Assembly (NCBI RefSeq): GCF_000389965.1
Contig: NC_021191.1
Location: 1,737,501-1,801,500 of the forward strand
DNA length: 64,000 nt
Direction: 5' to 3'
Source: Actinoplanes sp. N902-109
Lineage (GTDB): Bacteria > Actinomycetota > Actinomycetes > Mycobacteriales > Micromonosporaceae
The notes below the pieces were generated by a model. It saw only the letters and a list, made by a program, of their open reading frames with translations. It made no database searches and was not told the origin of the DNA. Positions 42,755 to 50,738 of the stretch are shown here, piece by piece (the stretch's first letter is position 1; every line of letters starts with the position of its first letter). The position numbers and the translations under genes were made by a program.

Positions 42755-43533
42755 GACGTCGTCGGCATCCGGTCGGTGGGTGCCACGCAGATCACCGGGC
42801 GTTCCGGCTCGGCGTGCGGGTGCACGTGGTCGTGGCCCGCACCGGCGTGGTGCCCGGCCGGCTGGGGGACCCGGCCCTCGTACGCGATGCGTCCGTCATG
42901 GACCACGACGGCCTTGTCGATGAGCGGCTCGAGCGCGCCGAGCTCGTGCGCGACCAGCAGGATCGTGCCGCCGCCCCGGGCGAACCGGCCGAGCACCCCG
43001 GCGAAGGCGTCCTGGCTGGCCGCGTCGACCCCGGCGGTGGGCTCGTCGAGCACCAGCAGGTCGGGCCGGCCGGCCAGGGCCCGGGCGATCAGGGTGCGCT
43101 GCTGCTGACCGCCGGAGAGCGTGGCGACCGGATCACCGGCCCGGTCGAGCAGCCCGACATCGCTCAGCGCGGCCTGCACGGCGGCCCGGTCGGCGCTGCC
43201 CGCGGGCCGCAGGATGCCGCGCCGGGCGAGCCGCCCGGACGCCACGACCTCGCCGACCGTGGCCGGCACACCACCGGCCGCGCCGATCCGCTGGGGTACG
43301 TAGCCGATCCGGGCCCACTGGCGGAAGCGTCGTTGCGGCGTACCGAAAAGGTCGATCTGCCCGCCGGAGAGCGGGACCAGGCCCAGGATCGTGCGCACCA
43401 GGGTGGATTTGCCGGAGCCGTTGGCGCCGAGGATCGCCACCACCTGGCCGTCGCCGACCTCCAGCGAGACGTCGCGCAGCACCGGCCGGCCGGTGTAGGT
43501 GACCGCGCCGTGGCGCACCGAGACGACGGTCAT
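42751..43533 (-). CDS. znuC: Zinc ABC transporter ATPase
   Basis: 260 residues: Walker A GANGSGKST (about 36-44), Q-loop, signature LSGGQQQRTLIARAL, Walker B LLVLDEPTAGVD, and His in LVAHE. The C-terminal 40 residues add a His-rich tail (GHHAGAGHDHVHPHAEP) that may bind zinc. Overlaps znuA and znuB by 4 bp each. Confidence 0.94.
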   Translation of the reverse strand: MTVVSVRHGAVTYTGRPVLRDVSLEVGDGQVVAILGANGSGKSTLVRTILGLVPLSGGQIDLFGTPQRRFRQWARIGYVPQRIGAAGGVPATVGEVVASGRLARRGILRPAGSADRAAVQAALSDVGLLDRAGDPVATLSGGQQQRTLIARALAGRPDLLVLDEPTAGVDAASQDAFAGVLGRFARGGGTILLVAHELGALEPLIDKAVVVHDGRIAYEGRVPQPAGHHAGAGHDHVHPHAEPERPVICVAPTDRMPTTS

Positions 43534-44453
43534 GAGCTGCACCCCAATGCGGTGGTGAGGGCGGTCAGGTTGGCGCGCATCACCGAGAAGTAGTCCTCGC
43601 CGGGCTCGCTCACACCTTCGAGCGGATCGAGCACCGCGGTGCGCGCGCCGACCTCGCGCGCGATGGTCTCGGCGACCTTCGGACTGACCAGGGTCTCGAA
43701 GAAGATGGTGGTGGTGCCCGTGGCTCTCGCCTCCTCGGCGACGTGGGCGAGGCGGCGCGGCGACGGCTCGGCCTCGGGGGAGATCCCGGTGATGCCGACC
43801 TCGGTCAGCCCGTAGCGGTCGGCCAGGTAGTGGAACGCCTCGTGGCTGGTGACGACCTCGCGGCGCCGGCAGGTGGTGAGCCGCGCGGAGAAATCGGCGT
43901 CGAGGGCGGCCAGCTCGGCGTGCACGGCCTGCGCCCGGCTGGTGTAGGCGGCGGCGTGCGCGGGGTCGACCCGGGCGAGCCGGGCCCCGACGGCGTCGGC
44001 GATCGTCGCGTAGCGCTGCGGGTCGAGCCAGACGTGCGGGTCGAGACCGCCCTCGGCGTGTTCCTCCTCGCCGCCGGGATCGTGCGCGTGCTCCTCCTCG
44101 GCGTGCAGCATCGGGACCACCGTGCCGACGTCGAGTGCGCGGTCCGGCGCCTCCTGCTCGACCGCCTGGTCGACGGCGGGCTGGAAGCCGGTGAGATAGA
44201 TCGCCAGCCCGGCGTCGGCGACCCGGCCGACCTGGCGCGGGGTGAGCTCGACGTCGTGCGGCTCGGCGCCGGGCTTGGTCAGGTTGACCACCGTGACCTC
44301 GGCGCCGCCGATGCGCTCGGCGAGGAACTGCAACGGGTAGAAAGCGGTCACCACGTCGAGCCGGCCGGCGCTGAACCCACTGGCCCGCTCGGCGCACCCG
44401 GCCAGCAGGAGCACGGCAAAGGCCGAGGCGAGGAGCTTGCTCGGCGACGGCAT
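43530..44453 (-). CDS. znuA: Zinc-binding lipoprotein of the ZnuABC importer
   Basis: 307 residues from ATG 44453, a signal with lipobox LLLAGC. Cluster A-1 features: Pro/His pairs in GAEPHDVELTPRQ, a His/Glu-rich zinc loop (HAEEEHAHDPGGEEEHAEGG), DPHVWLDP, and TSHEAFHYLADRYGL. It captures zinc outside the membrane. It is the first gene of znuA-znuC-znuB-arsR-zur. A Zur-box-like site lies 15 bp upstream of the start. Confidence 0.94.
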   Translation of the reverse strand: MPSPSKLLASAFAVLLLAGCAERASGFSAGRLDVVTAFYPLQFLAERIGGAEVTVVNLTKPGAEPHDVELTPRQVGRVADAGLAIYLTGFQPAVDQAVEQEAPDRALDVGTVVPMLHAEEEHAHDPGGEEEHAEGGLDPHVWLDPQRYATIADAVGARLARVDPAHAAAYTSRAQAVHAELAALDADFSARLTTCRRREVVTSHEAFHYLADRYGLTEVGITGISPEAEPSPRRLAHVAEEARATGTTTIFFETLVSPKVAETIAREVGARTAVLDPLEGVSEPGEDYFSVMRANLTALTTALGCSS

Positions 44454-44467
44454 GCCACCACGATGGC

Positions 44468-44488
44468 TGAAAATGGGAATGATTGTCA
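44468..44488. promoter_or_regulatory. Zur-box-like operator
   Basis: TGAAAATGGGAATGATTGTCA resembles actinobacterial Zur boxes (TGAAAATNATTTTCA-type) but is 3 nt longer and imperfect. It is placed just upstream of znuA, 15 bp before the ATG. The AT-rich block stands out from the GC-rich surroundings. Confidence 0.55.
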
Positions 44489-44500
44489 AAAGCGCATACG

Positions 44501-44761
44501 TCACAGCGCCTTGCTCATGGCCGCCCCGAACAGCAGCGCGAGCATGATCAGCCGGACCCCGCGGACGAACCACGGCTGCACCGGCCAGGTCGTGAACGTC
44601 AGCGCGGCCAGCCCGATGCCCAGCACCACCAGCAGCGCGGCGCCGACGATCCCGGGCAGGAACAGCCCGGCCAGGAACACCGCCAGCGCGACGATGAACG
44701 CCGTCGTCGGGTTCACCCGCGCCAGCCGGCGCAGCAGATTTCCGGGCAGGGACGGGGTCAC
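44501..44761 (-). CDS. Small two- to three-helix membrane protein (DUF6703-like)
   Basis: 86 residues from GTG 44761, with AGGAGA 6 nt upstream. Hydrophobic segments TTAFIVALAVFLAGLFLPG, GAALLVVLGIGLAALTF and VRLIMLALLFGAAM. It resembles the small DUF6703 proteins of actinobacteria, an assignment from memory of the pattern. No function is known. It lies upstream of znuA on the same strand but is separated from it by the Zur box. Confidence 0.7.
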   Translation of the reverse strand: MTPSLPGNLLRRLARVNPTTAFIVALAVFLAGLFLPGIVGAALLVVLGIGLAALTFTTWPVQPWFVRGVRLIMLALLFGAAMSKAL

Positions 44762-44794
44762 GTCGGCTCTCCTGGGTGTGCGTAGGCTCACGTC

Positions 44795-45136
44795 ATGCTG
44801 GTGCTCAACCGCTTCGTCGTCCCGCCCGACGCACAGGAGTCCTTCACCGGGCGGGCGCACGCCGCCCTGGCCGCCCTCGCCGCAAGCACCGGTTACCGCT
44901 CCGGCCGGCTCAGCCGCGCGCTGGACGACCCCAGCTCCTGGACCCTGGTCACCGAGTGGGAATCCGTCGGAGCCTACCGGCGCGCCCTCGGCGGGTTCGA
45001 CGTCAAGGTGCACGCCACCCCGCTGCTGTCGGAGTCGCTGGACGAGCCGTCCGCCTTCGAGACGCTCGCCTCGGCCGCCCCGGGCGCGGCGGTGGAGGTC
45101 GTGGCCAGCGACCGAGCCGCCGAACCCTGGCGCTGA
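44795..45136 (+). CDS. Antibiotic biosynthesis monooxygenase (ABM) domain protein
   Basis: 113 residues, start 6 nt after TAGGCT (leaderless-like). MLVLNRFVVPPDAQESFTGRAHAALAALAASTGYRSGRLSRALDDPSSWTLVTEWESVGAYRRAL is the ABM ferredoxin-like fold. Some members oxidise polyketides or degrade heme; most are of unknown use. No partner gene is obvious. Confidence 0.82.
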   Translation: MLVLNRFVVPPDAQESFTGRAHAALAALAASTGYRSGRLSRALDDPSSWTLVTEWESVGAYRRALGGFDVKVHATPLLSESLDEPSAFETLASAAPGAAVEVVASDRAAEPWR

Positions 45137-45152
45137 CCCGTACGCTGGACGC

Positions 45153-45650
45153 ATGACCACCCCCGTGTTCCAGGCCCCGCCCCCGCCGCGCGGGCCCGGG
45201 GTCCAGCCGCCCTTCCCGGCGCCGCCGGTCGAGGGGCGCGGCCGCCGCCGGGCGATGGGCCTCGGCGTCGGCATCGGGGCGTTCCTGCTGGTGGCCGGTG
45301 GCGGTCTGGCCGCGGTGATCGGCATCCTGTCGGTCGGCAGCAAGGCCCTGGACGAGCGGGCCGACGTGGCGGTCACCAGATACCTCGATGCGGTGGGCGA
45401 CCGGCGCTACGACGACGCCTACGACCTGCTCTGCCAGTCGGCCCGATCGCGCCTCAGCGAGGCCGAGTTCACCCGGCAGGTCGCCGGCGACGAGCCGATC
45501 GCCGCCTACGACGTGGGCGAGCTGCAACTGCCCGGGCTGACCGTGCCGGTCGACGTGCGCTACGCCGACGGTTCCAGCGCGCGGCTCCGGGCGTATCTGG
45601 AGCAAAACACCTCGACGGGCGCTTTCGAAGTGTGCAGCATCGAGGAGTAA
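45153..45650 (+). CDS. Proline-rich single-pass membrane protein (DUF4878-like)
   Basis: 165 residues, start 6 nt after TACGCT (leaderless-like). A Pro-rich cytoplasmic end (FQAPPPPRGPGVQPPFPAPP), one membrane helix (GLGVGIGAFLLVAGGGLAAVIGIL), and an outer cystatin-like domain (DVAVTRYLDAVGDRRYDDAYDLLCQSARSRLSEAEF) similar to DUF4878. Two cysteines in the outer domain may pair. Function is unknown. Confidence 0.8.
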   Translation: MTTPVFQAPPPPRGPGVQPPFPAPPVEGRGRRRAMGLGVGIGAFLLVAGGGLAAVIGILSVGSKALDERADVAVTRYLDAVGDRRYDDAYDLLCQSARSRLSEAEFTRQVAGDEPIAAYDVGELQLPGLTVPVDVRYADGSSARLRAYLEQNTSTGAFEVCSIEE

Positions 45651-45709
45651 TCTCCAGATTTTGTCCACTCCCATAGTCCCCGCCGACCTCCAGCCGGCGT
45701 AGGAGGAAC

Positions 45710-47089
45710 ATGCCCGCCGACCGTATCGACGCCGTCGTCAGCCTGGCCAAGCGCCGGGGCTTCGTCTTCCCCTCCAGCGAGATCTACGGAGGCACCCGCT
45801 CGGCGTGGGACTACGGTCCGCTGGGCGTCGCCCTCAAGGAGAACGTCCGCCAGCAGTGGTGGAAGACGATGGTCCAGCAGCGCGACGACATCGTCGGCCT
45901 CGACTCCGCCGTCATCCTGGCCCGGGACGTGTGGACGGCCTCCGGCCACATCGACGCCTTCGTCGACCCGCTGACCGAGTGCCAGTCCTGCCACAAGCGG
46001 TTCCGCGCCGACCACCTCGAGGAGGCGTGGGAGGCCAAGCACGGCACCCCGCCCGCCTCGCTGAGCGAGCTCAACTGCCCCAACTGCGGCAACAAGGGTA
46101 CGTTCACCGAGCCCAAGATGTTCAACGGGCTGATGAAGACCTACCTCGGTCCCACCGAGAGCGCCGAGGGCCTGCACTACCTGCGCCCGGAGACCGCCCA
46201 GGGCATCTTCGTCAACTACAACAACGTCGCCACCGCGGCCCGCAAGAAGCCGCCGTTCGGCATCGCCCAGGTCGGCAAGAGCTTCCGCAACGAGATCACC
46301 CCGGGCAACTTCATCTTCCGCACCCGAGAGTTCGAGCAGATGGAGATGGAGTTCTTCGTCGAGCCCGGCTCCGACGAGCAGTGGCACGAGTATTGGCTCG
46401 AGCAGCGCTGGAACTGGTACCGCGACCTCGGCCTCAGCGAGAACAACCTGCGCTTCTTCGAGCACCCCAAGGAGAAGCTCTCGCACTACTCCAAGCGCAC
46501 GGTCGACATCGAATACCGCTTCCAGTTCGGCGGCACCGAGTTCGCCGAGCTCGAAGGCATCGCCAACCGCACCGACTTCGACCTCTCCACCCACTCCAAG
46601 CACTCCGGCGTCGACCTGTCGTACTTCGACCAGGAGAAGCAGGAGCGCTGGGTGCCGTACGTCATCGAACCGGCCGCCGGCCTCACCCGCGCGGTGCTGG
46701 CCTTCCTGCTCGAGGCCTACGACGAGGACGAGGCGCCCAACACCAAGGGCGGCGTCGACAAGCGCACGGTCATGCGCTTCGACCCGCGGCTGGCCCCGAT
46801 CAAGGTCGCTGTGCTGCCGCTGTCGCGAAACCCGGAGCTGTCGCCCAAGGCCCGCGGGCTGGCGGAGACGCTGCGCAAGCGCTGGATGGTCGAGTTCGAC
46901 GACTCGCAGGCGATCGGGCGGCGCTATCGGCGGCAGGACGAGATCGGCACGCCGTTCTGCGTCACGGTCGACTTCGACACGCTGACCGACGACGCGGTGA
47001 CCGTGCGCGACCGCGACACGATGAAGCAGGAGCGGGTGGCGCTGGACCAGATCGAGGACTACTTGATCAAGCGGTTGCCTGGTTGTTGA
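45710..47089 (+). CDS. glyS: Glycyl-tRNA synthetase, class II alpha2 type
   Basis: 459 residues, ribosome site AGGAGG. It has class II motif 1-3 features: RGFVFPSSEIYGG, GLHYLRPETAQGIFVNY, SFRNEITPGNFIFRTREFEQMEMEFF, and FIEPAAGLTRAVLAFL-like VIEPAAGLTRAVL. A zinc ribbon is present (CQSCH...CPNCG). The C-terminal anticodon-binding domain is RKRWMVEFDDSQAIGRRYRRQDEIGTPFCVTVDFDT. The gene is conserved next to SmtB-Zur in mycobacteria. The end is followed by a large palindrome at 47123-47225. Confidence 0.97.
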   Translation: MPADRIDAVVSLAKRRGFVFPSSEIYGGTRSAWDYGPLGVALKENVRQQWWKTMVQQRDDIVGLDSAVILARDVWTASGHIDAFVDPLTECQSCHKRFRADHLEEAWEAKHGTPPASLSELNCPNCGNKGTFTEPKMFNGLMKTYLGPTESAEGLHYLRPETAQGIFVNYNNVATAARKKPPFGIAQVGKSFRNEITPGNFIFRTREFEQMEMEFFVEPGSDEQWHEYWLEQRWNWYRDLGLSENNLRFFEHPKEKLSHYSKRTVDIEYRFQFGGTEFAELEGIANRTDFDLSTHSKHSGVDLSYFDQEKQERWVPYVIEPAAGLTRAVLAFLLEAYDEDEAPNTKGGVDKRTVMRFDPRLAPIKVAVLPLSRNPELSPKARGLAETLRKRWMVEFDDSQAIGRRYRRQDEIGTPFCVTVDFDTLTDDAVTVRDRDTMKQERVALDQIEDYLIKRLPGC

Positions 47090-47122
47090 TATCTGTGTTG
47101 CTGGCCTCGCTTCGCTCGGCTG

Positions 47123-47225
47123 GCACTTCGCCCTGAGGGCAGTCGGCGTCGACGGCACCAAAAATGACTACGGCAGAGGGCGCCTTGTCATTTTTGGCAC
47201 CGTCGACGCCGACGGGGCGAAGTGC
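47123..47225. repeat. Large extragenic inverted repeat after glyS
   Basis: Inner arms of 27 nt at 47142-47168 and 47187-47213 pair at 25 positions; outer arms GCACTTCGCCC (47123-47133) and GGGCGAAGTGC (47215-47225) pair perfectly. The loop is 18 nt. The palindrome is centred about 85 bp after the glyS stop and could terminate transcription or be a mobile palindromic repeat. Confidence 0.85.
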
Positions 47226-47329
47226 GACTTTGGTTGCGGTTTACTTCGCGGTGGGTGCGGTGGGGTGGGAGGTCGGGGTCGGGCGGATGGTGTTGACGGA
47301 TTCGCCTGGGCGGATCCCGAAGCATCCGT

Positions 47330-47945
47330 TTCGCGGCAGCGGGGACGCGATCTTGTGCCTCGACCGGTCCGGGTGTTCGTGGCGGCAACTACGGTGGACT
47401 TCCCGCTCTGGTAGACCGTCTACGGCTGGTTCCGGCGGTGGAAACAGCGAGGCATCACCGAACGGATGCTCGAGGAACTACGCGAGCAGATCCGGTTGGC
47501 CGGAGGCCGTGACCCCCGACCCTCGGCCGGTGTGATCGACTCGCAGCCGGTCAAGGCCTCCGACACCGTCAGCCGCGATAGCCGCGGCTACGACGCGGGC
47601 AAGAAATCAACGGGCGTAAGCGATTCATCGTCACCGACACCCTCGGCTTGCTGGTCTCCGTCACCGTCTTGGCCGCGTCGTGGCAGGACCGCGACGGCGC
47701 CAGGACCGCCCTGCTGAGCGTCTTCCTGTTCACGCCGATCCGGTACGTGTTCGCAAACCAGGGCTTCGCCGGCCGGCTGCTCGACTGGGCCGCCCGAACG
47801 TTGAGCAGGGTGATCGACATCGTCCGCAAGCCGCCCGAACAGCGCGGGTTCGCCGTCCACCCGAAGCGGTGGGTGGTCGAACGGACGCCGGCCTGGCTGA
47901 CCGCCCACCGCCGGCTGGCCCGCGTCGCCCGCGGCCGCCCAGCCC
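47330..47945 (+). mobile_element. Decayed IS5-family transposase
   Basis: Pieces in three frames: SGCSWRQL, then FPLW-stop-TVYGWFRRWKQRGITERMLEELREQIR (Q changed to a TAG stop at 47422), VIDSQPVKASDTVSRDSRGYDAGKK, a one-base loss in an A run at about 47606, and NGRKRFIVTDTLGLLVSVTVLAASWQDRDGA..VERTPAWLTAHRRLARV. These are IS5-type DDE motifs, with the middle acidic residue reading FANQGFAG. It is not functional. Confidence 0.8.
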
Positions 47946-48180
47946 GCCGTCAGCAGCGCGCGCAGGTGTTCCTTGTTGTCGGTCAGGAACCAGAGGTGCG
48001 ACGTGGACGTCTCGTACCGGTAGTCGAGTTTCTTGGTGTGGCTGACCAGCGTTCGCTTGATGTCGGCCTGGATCCTGCGGCGACCCGCGCGGACACGTCG
48101 TCGTCGTTCTCCGTTGCCGGAACCTCCGGATCCGAGGGGTGGGGGTCGCCTGCCGGGTGGTCTGTTGAGCGCCGGCTAAC
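47946..48180. other. Unassigned sequence before the transposon
   Basis: No complete gene. The minus strand at about 47945-48085 reads IQADIKRTLVSHTKKLDYRYETSTSHLWFLTDNKEHLRALLTAG without stops, which looks protein-like but matches nothing I know. It may be the broken end of a gene interrupted by the IS5-type or the larger element. Confidence 0.4.
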
Positions 48181-48210
48181 TGACCGATGATGCGCCGGGA
48201 AAATGTCCGG
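48181..48210 (+). repeat. Left terminal inverted repeat
   Basis: Begins TGACC at the outside and ends AAATGTCCGG inside; 23 of 30 bases match the reverse complement of 56912-56941, including GATGCG and the ten inner bases. Confidence 0.75.
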
Positions 48211-48313
48211 TCGGGCTCGGGGAGCTGGAGCCTGCGTCAGCGCGTTTAGCTTTGGAGAAACTGAGCGGTTAGAGGATTGGCTGCGCGGACGCGGCTGCTG
48301 TGACTGCCTGTCC

Positions 48314-49909
48314 TCAGTGGGGCAGTAGCACGCGCGCGGTGGTTCCGCGGTGGTGTTGGGTGCTCGGGGTGACGGTGATGCTGCCGTGGTGGCGTTCGCA
48401 GATCAGTTGAGCGATGGTCAGGCCGAGTCCGGTGCCGGGGATGGCGAGTTCGGTGGCGATGGCGCCGCGGAAGAAGCGTTCGAACACGTGCGGGCGTTCG
48501 TGGGCGGGTATGCCGTAGCCGGTGTCGGTGACGGTGAGCTCGGTGGCGGTATCGGTGCTGCTGAGGGTGACGGTGACGGTGCCGCCGTTCGCGGTGTAGG
48601 CGATCGCGTTGTCCAGCAGGAGGGTGACTAGTTGGCGCATCCGGGCGTGGTCGGCGTGCTGGGGCAGGTGTGGCGGCAGGTGGCTGATCAAGGTGATGTT
48701 CTTGTCCTGGGCTCGCGCGGTGAACTGTCGGGTCGCGTCGGCTACCACGGCGCTGAGTTCGATGTGGGCCATGTGCAGGGGGCTGCGTCCGGCGTCGAGG
48801 GCGGACAGGTCCAGCAGCTGCTCGATCAGGCGGTGCAGGCGTTGGCTGCCGCGTTGGGCGGCCGCGATCATCGGCTGCAGCTGTGCGGCTGGGGTGTCGG
48901 GGTCGGTGTCGGCGAGCAGGTCCAGGTACGAGACGATGATCGATACCGGGGTGCGTAGTTCGTGGCCGACGAGGTTGAGGTAGTCGTCCTTGGTGCGGTT
49001 GAGCAGTTGCTGGAGGCGGTCGGCTTCGTGGGCGGCGGTGATGTCGTGGAAGACCGATACCGCGCCGAGGTGCTCGCCGTGATCGCTGGTGATCGGGTGA
49101 CCGTTGATGCGGAACAGCCGGCGTTGCCCGTTGAGGTGCAGGATGTGTTGAGCGTTGCGGACGGGCGTGCCGTCCAGTGCCCGCAGCAGCGAGGTGTGTT
49201 CGGCGGGTACCGGGGTGCCGTCGGTGTCGGTGATCGGTAGCCGGGCGGCCCAGTCTTCGGCGGTGCCGGCGACAGTGTGGGTGCCGAGGCGTTCGTGCAG
49301 TGAGCGGTTGACCAGGACCATCTGCCCGTCGGCGTCGCAGGCGGCCACGCCGGTGTCGAGGCTATCGAGCAGGGTGTCCAGGAAGACGCGCTGGTGGTGT
49401 TCGCGTTCGCGGCTGAGGTGCTCGGCGACGAACGCGGTGCACGCCTGCGCGGCGTCGTCGACGCCGGTCAGCTGCTCCGGTAGCCAGTCGCGGGTGTGGC
49501 CGGCCATGACGGCGCAGACGCCGACGATGTGACCGTCGGGGTCACGTACCGGGAACCCGGCGTAGCTTCGCAGGTTCGTGGAGCGAACGGGCGCGTCGAT
49601 CGGTACCCGGACGTCGGTGTGCGTGTCGCTGATGACGACGGGGAAGCCGCTGTGCACCACCAGCCACGCCAGCGTGGAGGACGCCGGCGCGGACTGTTGT
49701 TGCTCGAATCCCGGGGGGATCCCGTGCCCGCCGATCAGGCGCAGGTGCTGGCCGTCGAAGAGGTGGATCAGCGCGCAGGATGCCTGGGCGGCCCGTGCGG
49801 TTACGGCCGCCAGCCGGTCGGCGGCGTTCTGCGTCAAGGCGCCCGATGACAGCTCCAGCTCGGCTTGGGCCTTACCGGAGGCCAGATCCGTTTTGTTGGT
49901 CAGGCCCAC
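48314..49909 (-). CDS. GAF-PAS sensor histidine kinase (transposon cargo)
   Basis: 531 residues from GTG 49909. A GAF domain spans about 20-170 (ASCALIHLFDGQHLRLIGGHGIPPGF..FPVVISDTHTD), PAS about 190-310 (LDSLDTGVAACDADGQMVLVNRSLHERLG), the H-box NLVGHELRTPVSIIVSYLDLL, and the ATPase with N-box NAIAYT, DTGYGIP, FERFF, GTGLGLTIA. It has no membrane segment, so it would sense a cytoplasmic cue, perhaps redox, light or a small molecule. No response regulator lies in the element, so it must signal to a host regulator. Confidence 0.9.
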   Translation of the reverse strand: MGLTNKTDLASGKAQAELELSSGALTQNAADRLAAVTARAAQASCALIHLFDGQHLRLIGGHGIPPGFEQQQSAPASSTLAWLVVHSGFPVVISDTHTDVRVPIDAPVRSTNLRSYAGFPVRDPDGHIVGVCAVMAGHTRDWLPEQLTGVDDAAQACTAFVAEHLSREREHHQRVFLDTLLDSLDTGVAACDADGQMVLVNRSLHERLGTHTVAGTAEDWAARLPITDTDGTPVPAEHTSLLRALDGTPVRNAQHILHLNGQRRLFRINGHPITSDHGEHLGAVSVFHDITAAHEADRLQQLLNRTKDDYLNLVGHELRTPVSIIVSYLDLLADTDPDTPAAQLQPMIAAAQRGSQRLHRLIEQLLDLSALDAGRSPLHMAHIELSAVVADATRQFTARAQDKNITLISHLPPHLPQHADHARMRQLVTLLLDNAIAYTANGGTVTVTLSSTDTATELTVTDTGYGIPAHERPHVFERFFRGAIATELAIPGTGLGLTIAQLICERHHGSITVTPSTQHHRGTTARVLLPH

Positions 49910-49997
49910 GGTCTCATCTTCGCGGGAACATCGGTCGCGCGGGCGGATTTGAGCTGTCTGCTTGGCCGACGCGCGACGAGGCCGACTTTCCGTTTGG

Positions 49998-50738
49998 TCA
50001 GAAGCCGGTTGGGTGATCGCGGTAGCGCAGGCTGTAGAGCACTTCGGGGCTGGCTTCGATGTGGTCGGGCCGGTGGTCGGCGTGCAGGATCGCGCGGCGT
50101 CGGAGTTCGCTGCTGGCCGGGTCGGGGTGCGCGGCGGCGTCACCGTCGGGGTGGGGTGCCCGGTGGTTGGTGATCGCGGCGAGCAGCGCGTTGGCCTGTG
50201 CGACGGTGAGCGGTTGCGACTGGTCGTTGGTGTTCAGCACGGCGGTGCGCTGGTCGGTGGTGAGGACGTCCAGGCGTGGGCTGACGGTGTAGGTGTGCGG
50301 GGCCGTGCGGCGCAGCGCCAGCGGGCCGCCGGGGCCCGGGTGGGCGTCGGCGTGCTCGAGCGCGGCGTGGACGCGGTCGAGGTGCCAGGCGAGAGCGGTG
50401 GCGAGTTCGTCGACGAGCATGGGGCCGGTCGCGGTGGCCAGGGCGGTGAGCACGGTGAGCGCGTCGGTCTCGGCGCCGGGTACCAGTGGAGGTTCGGCGC
50501 GGGTGCGCCGGTTGTCGAGGACGGCGTCGAGGCCGGGGACGAGGTCGGCGGGGTGCAGGTCGAGCTGCCGGGGGAGGTCGATGACGACGCCGGCCGGCAG
50601 GTACGCCAGGTTCGGGCGGCCCACGCCGTCGGGTAGCTGGTGGGGGTGGACTCCGAGCAGGTCGCCGAGTTCCCACCGGGACAGGGCGGCGGCGCGCTGG
50701 CGCTGCCAGAACGCGCTGGGCTCGGCCGGCCCGGTCAC
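49998..50738 (-). CDS. Unknown transposon protein with N-terminal HTH-like segment
   Basis: 246 residues from GTG 50738, overlapping the 535-residue gene by 4 bp. The N-terminus (RQRAAALSRWELGDLLGVHPHQLPDGVGRPNLAYLPAGVVIDLPRQL) resembles a helix-turn-helix, and the middle (LTALATATGPMLVDELATALAWHLDRVHAALEHADAH) a second winged-helix-like unit. It ends with EASPEVLYSLRYRDHPTGF. I know no family for it. As the last gene of the transposition operon it may bind DNA ends or target, or regulate the operon. Confidence 0.72.
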   Translation of the reverse strand: MTGPAEPSAFWQRQRAAALSRWELGDLLGVHPHQLPDGVGRPNLAYLPAGVVIDLPRQLDLHPADLVPGLDAVLDNRRTRAEPPLVPGAETDALTVLTALATATGPMLVDELATALAWHLDRVHAALEHADAHPGPGGPLALRRTAPHTYTVSPRLDVLTTDQRTAVLNTNDQSQPLTVAQANALLAAITNHRAPHPDGDAAAHPDPASSELRRRAILHADHRPDHIEASPEVLYSLRYRDHPTGF

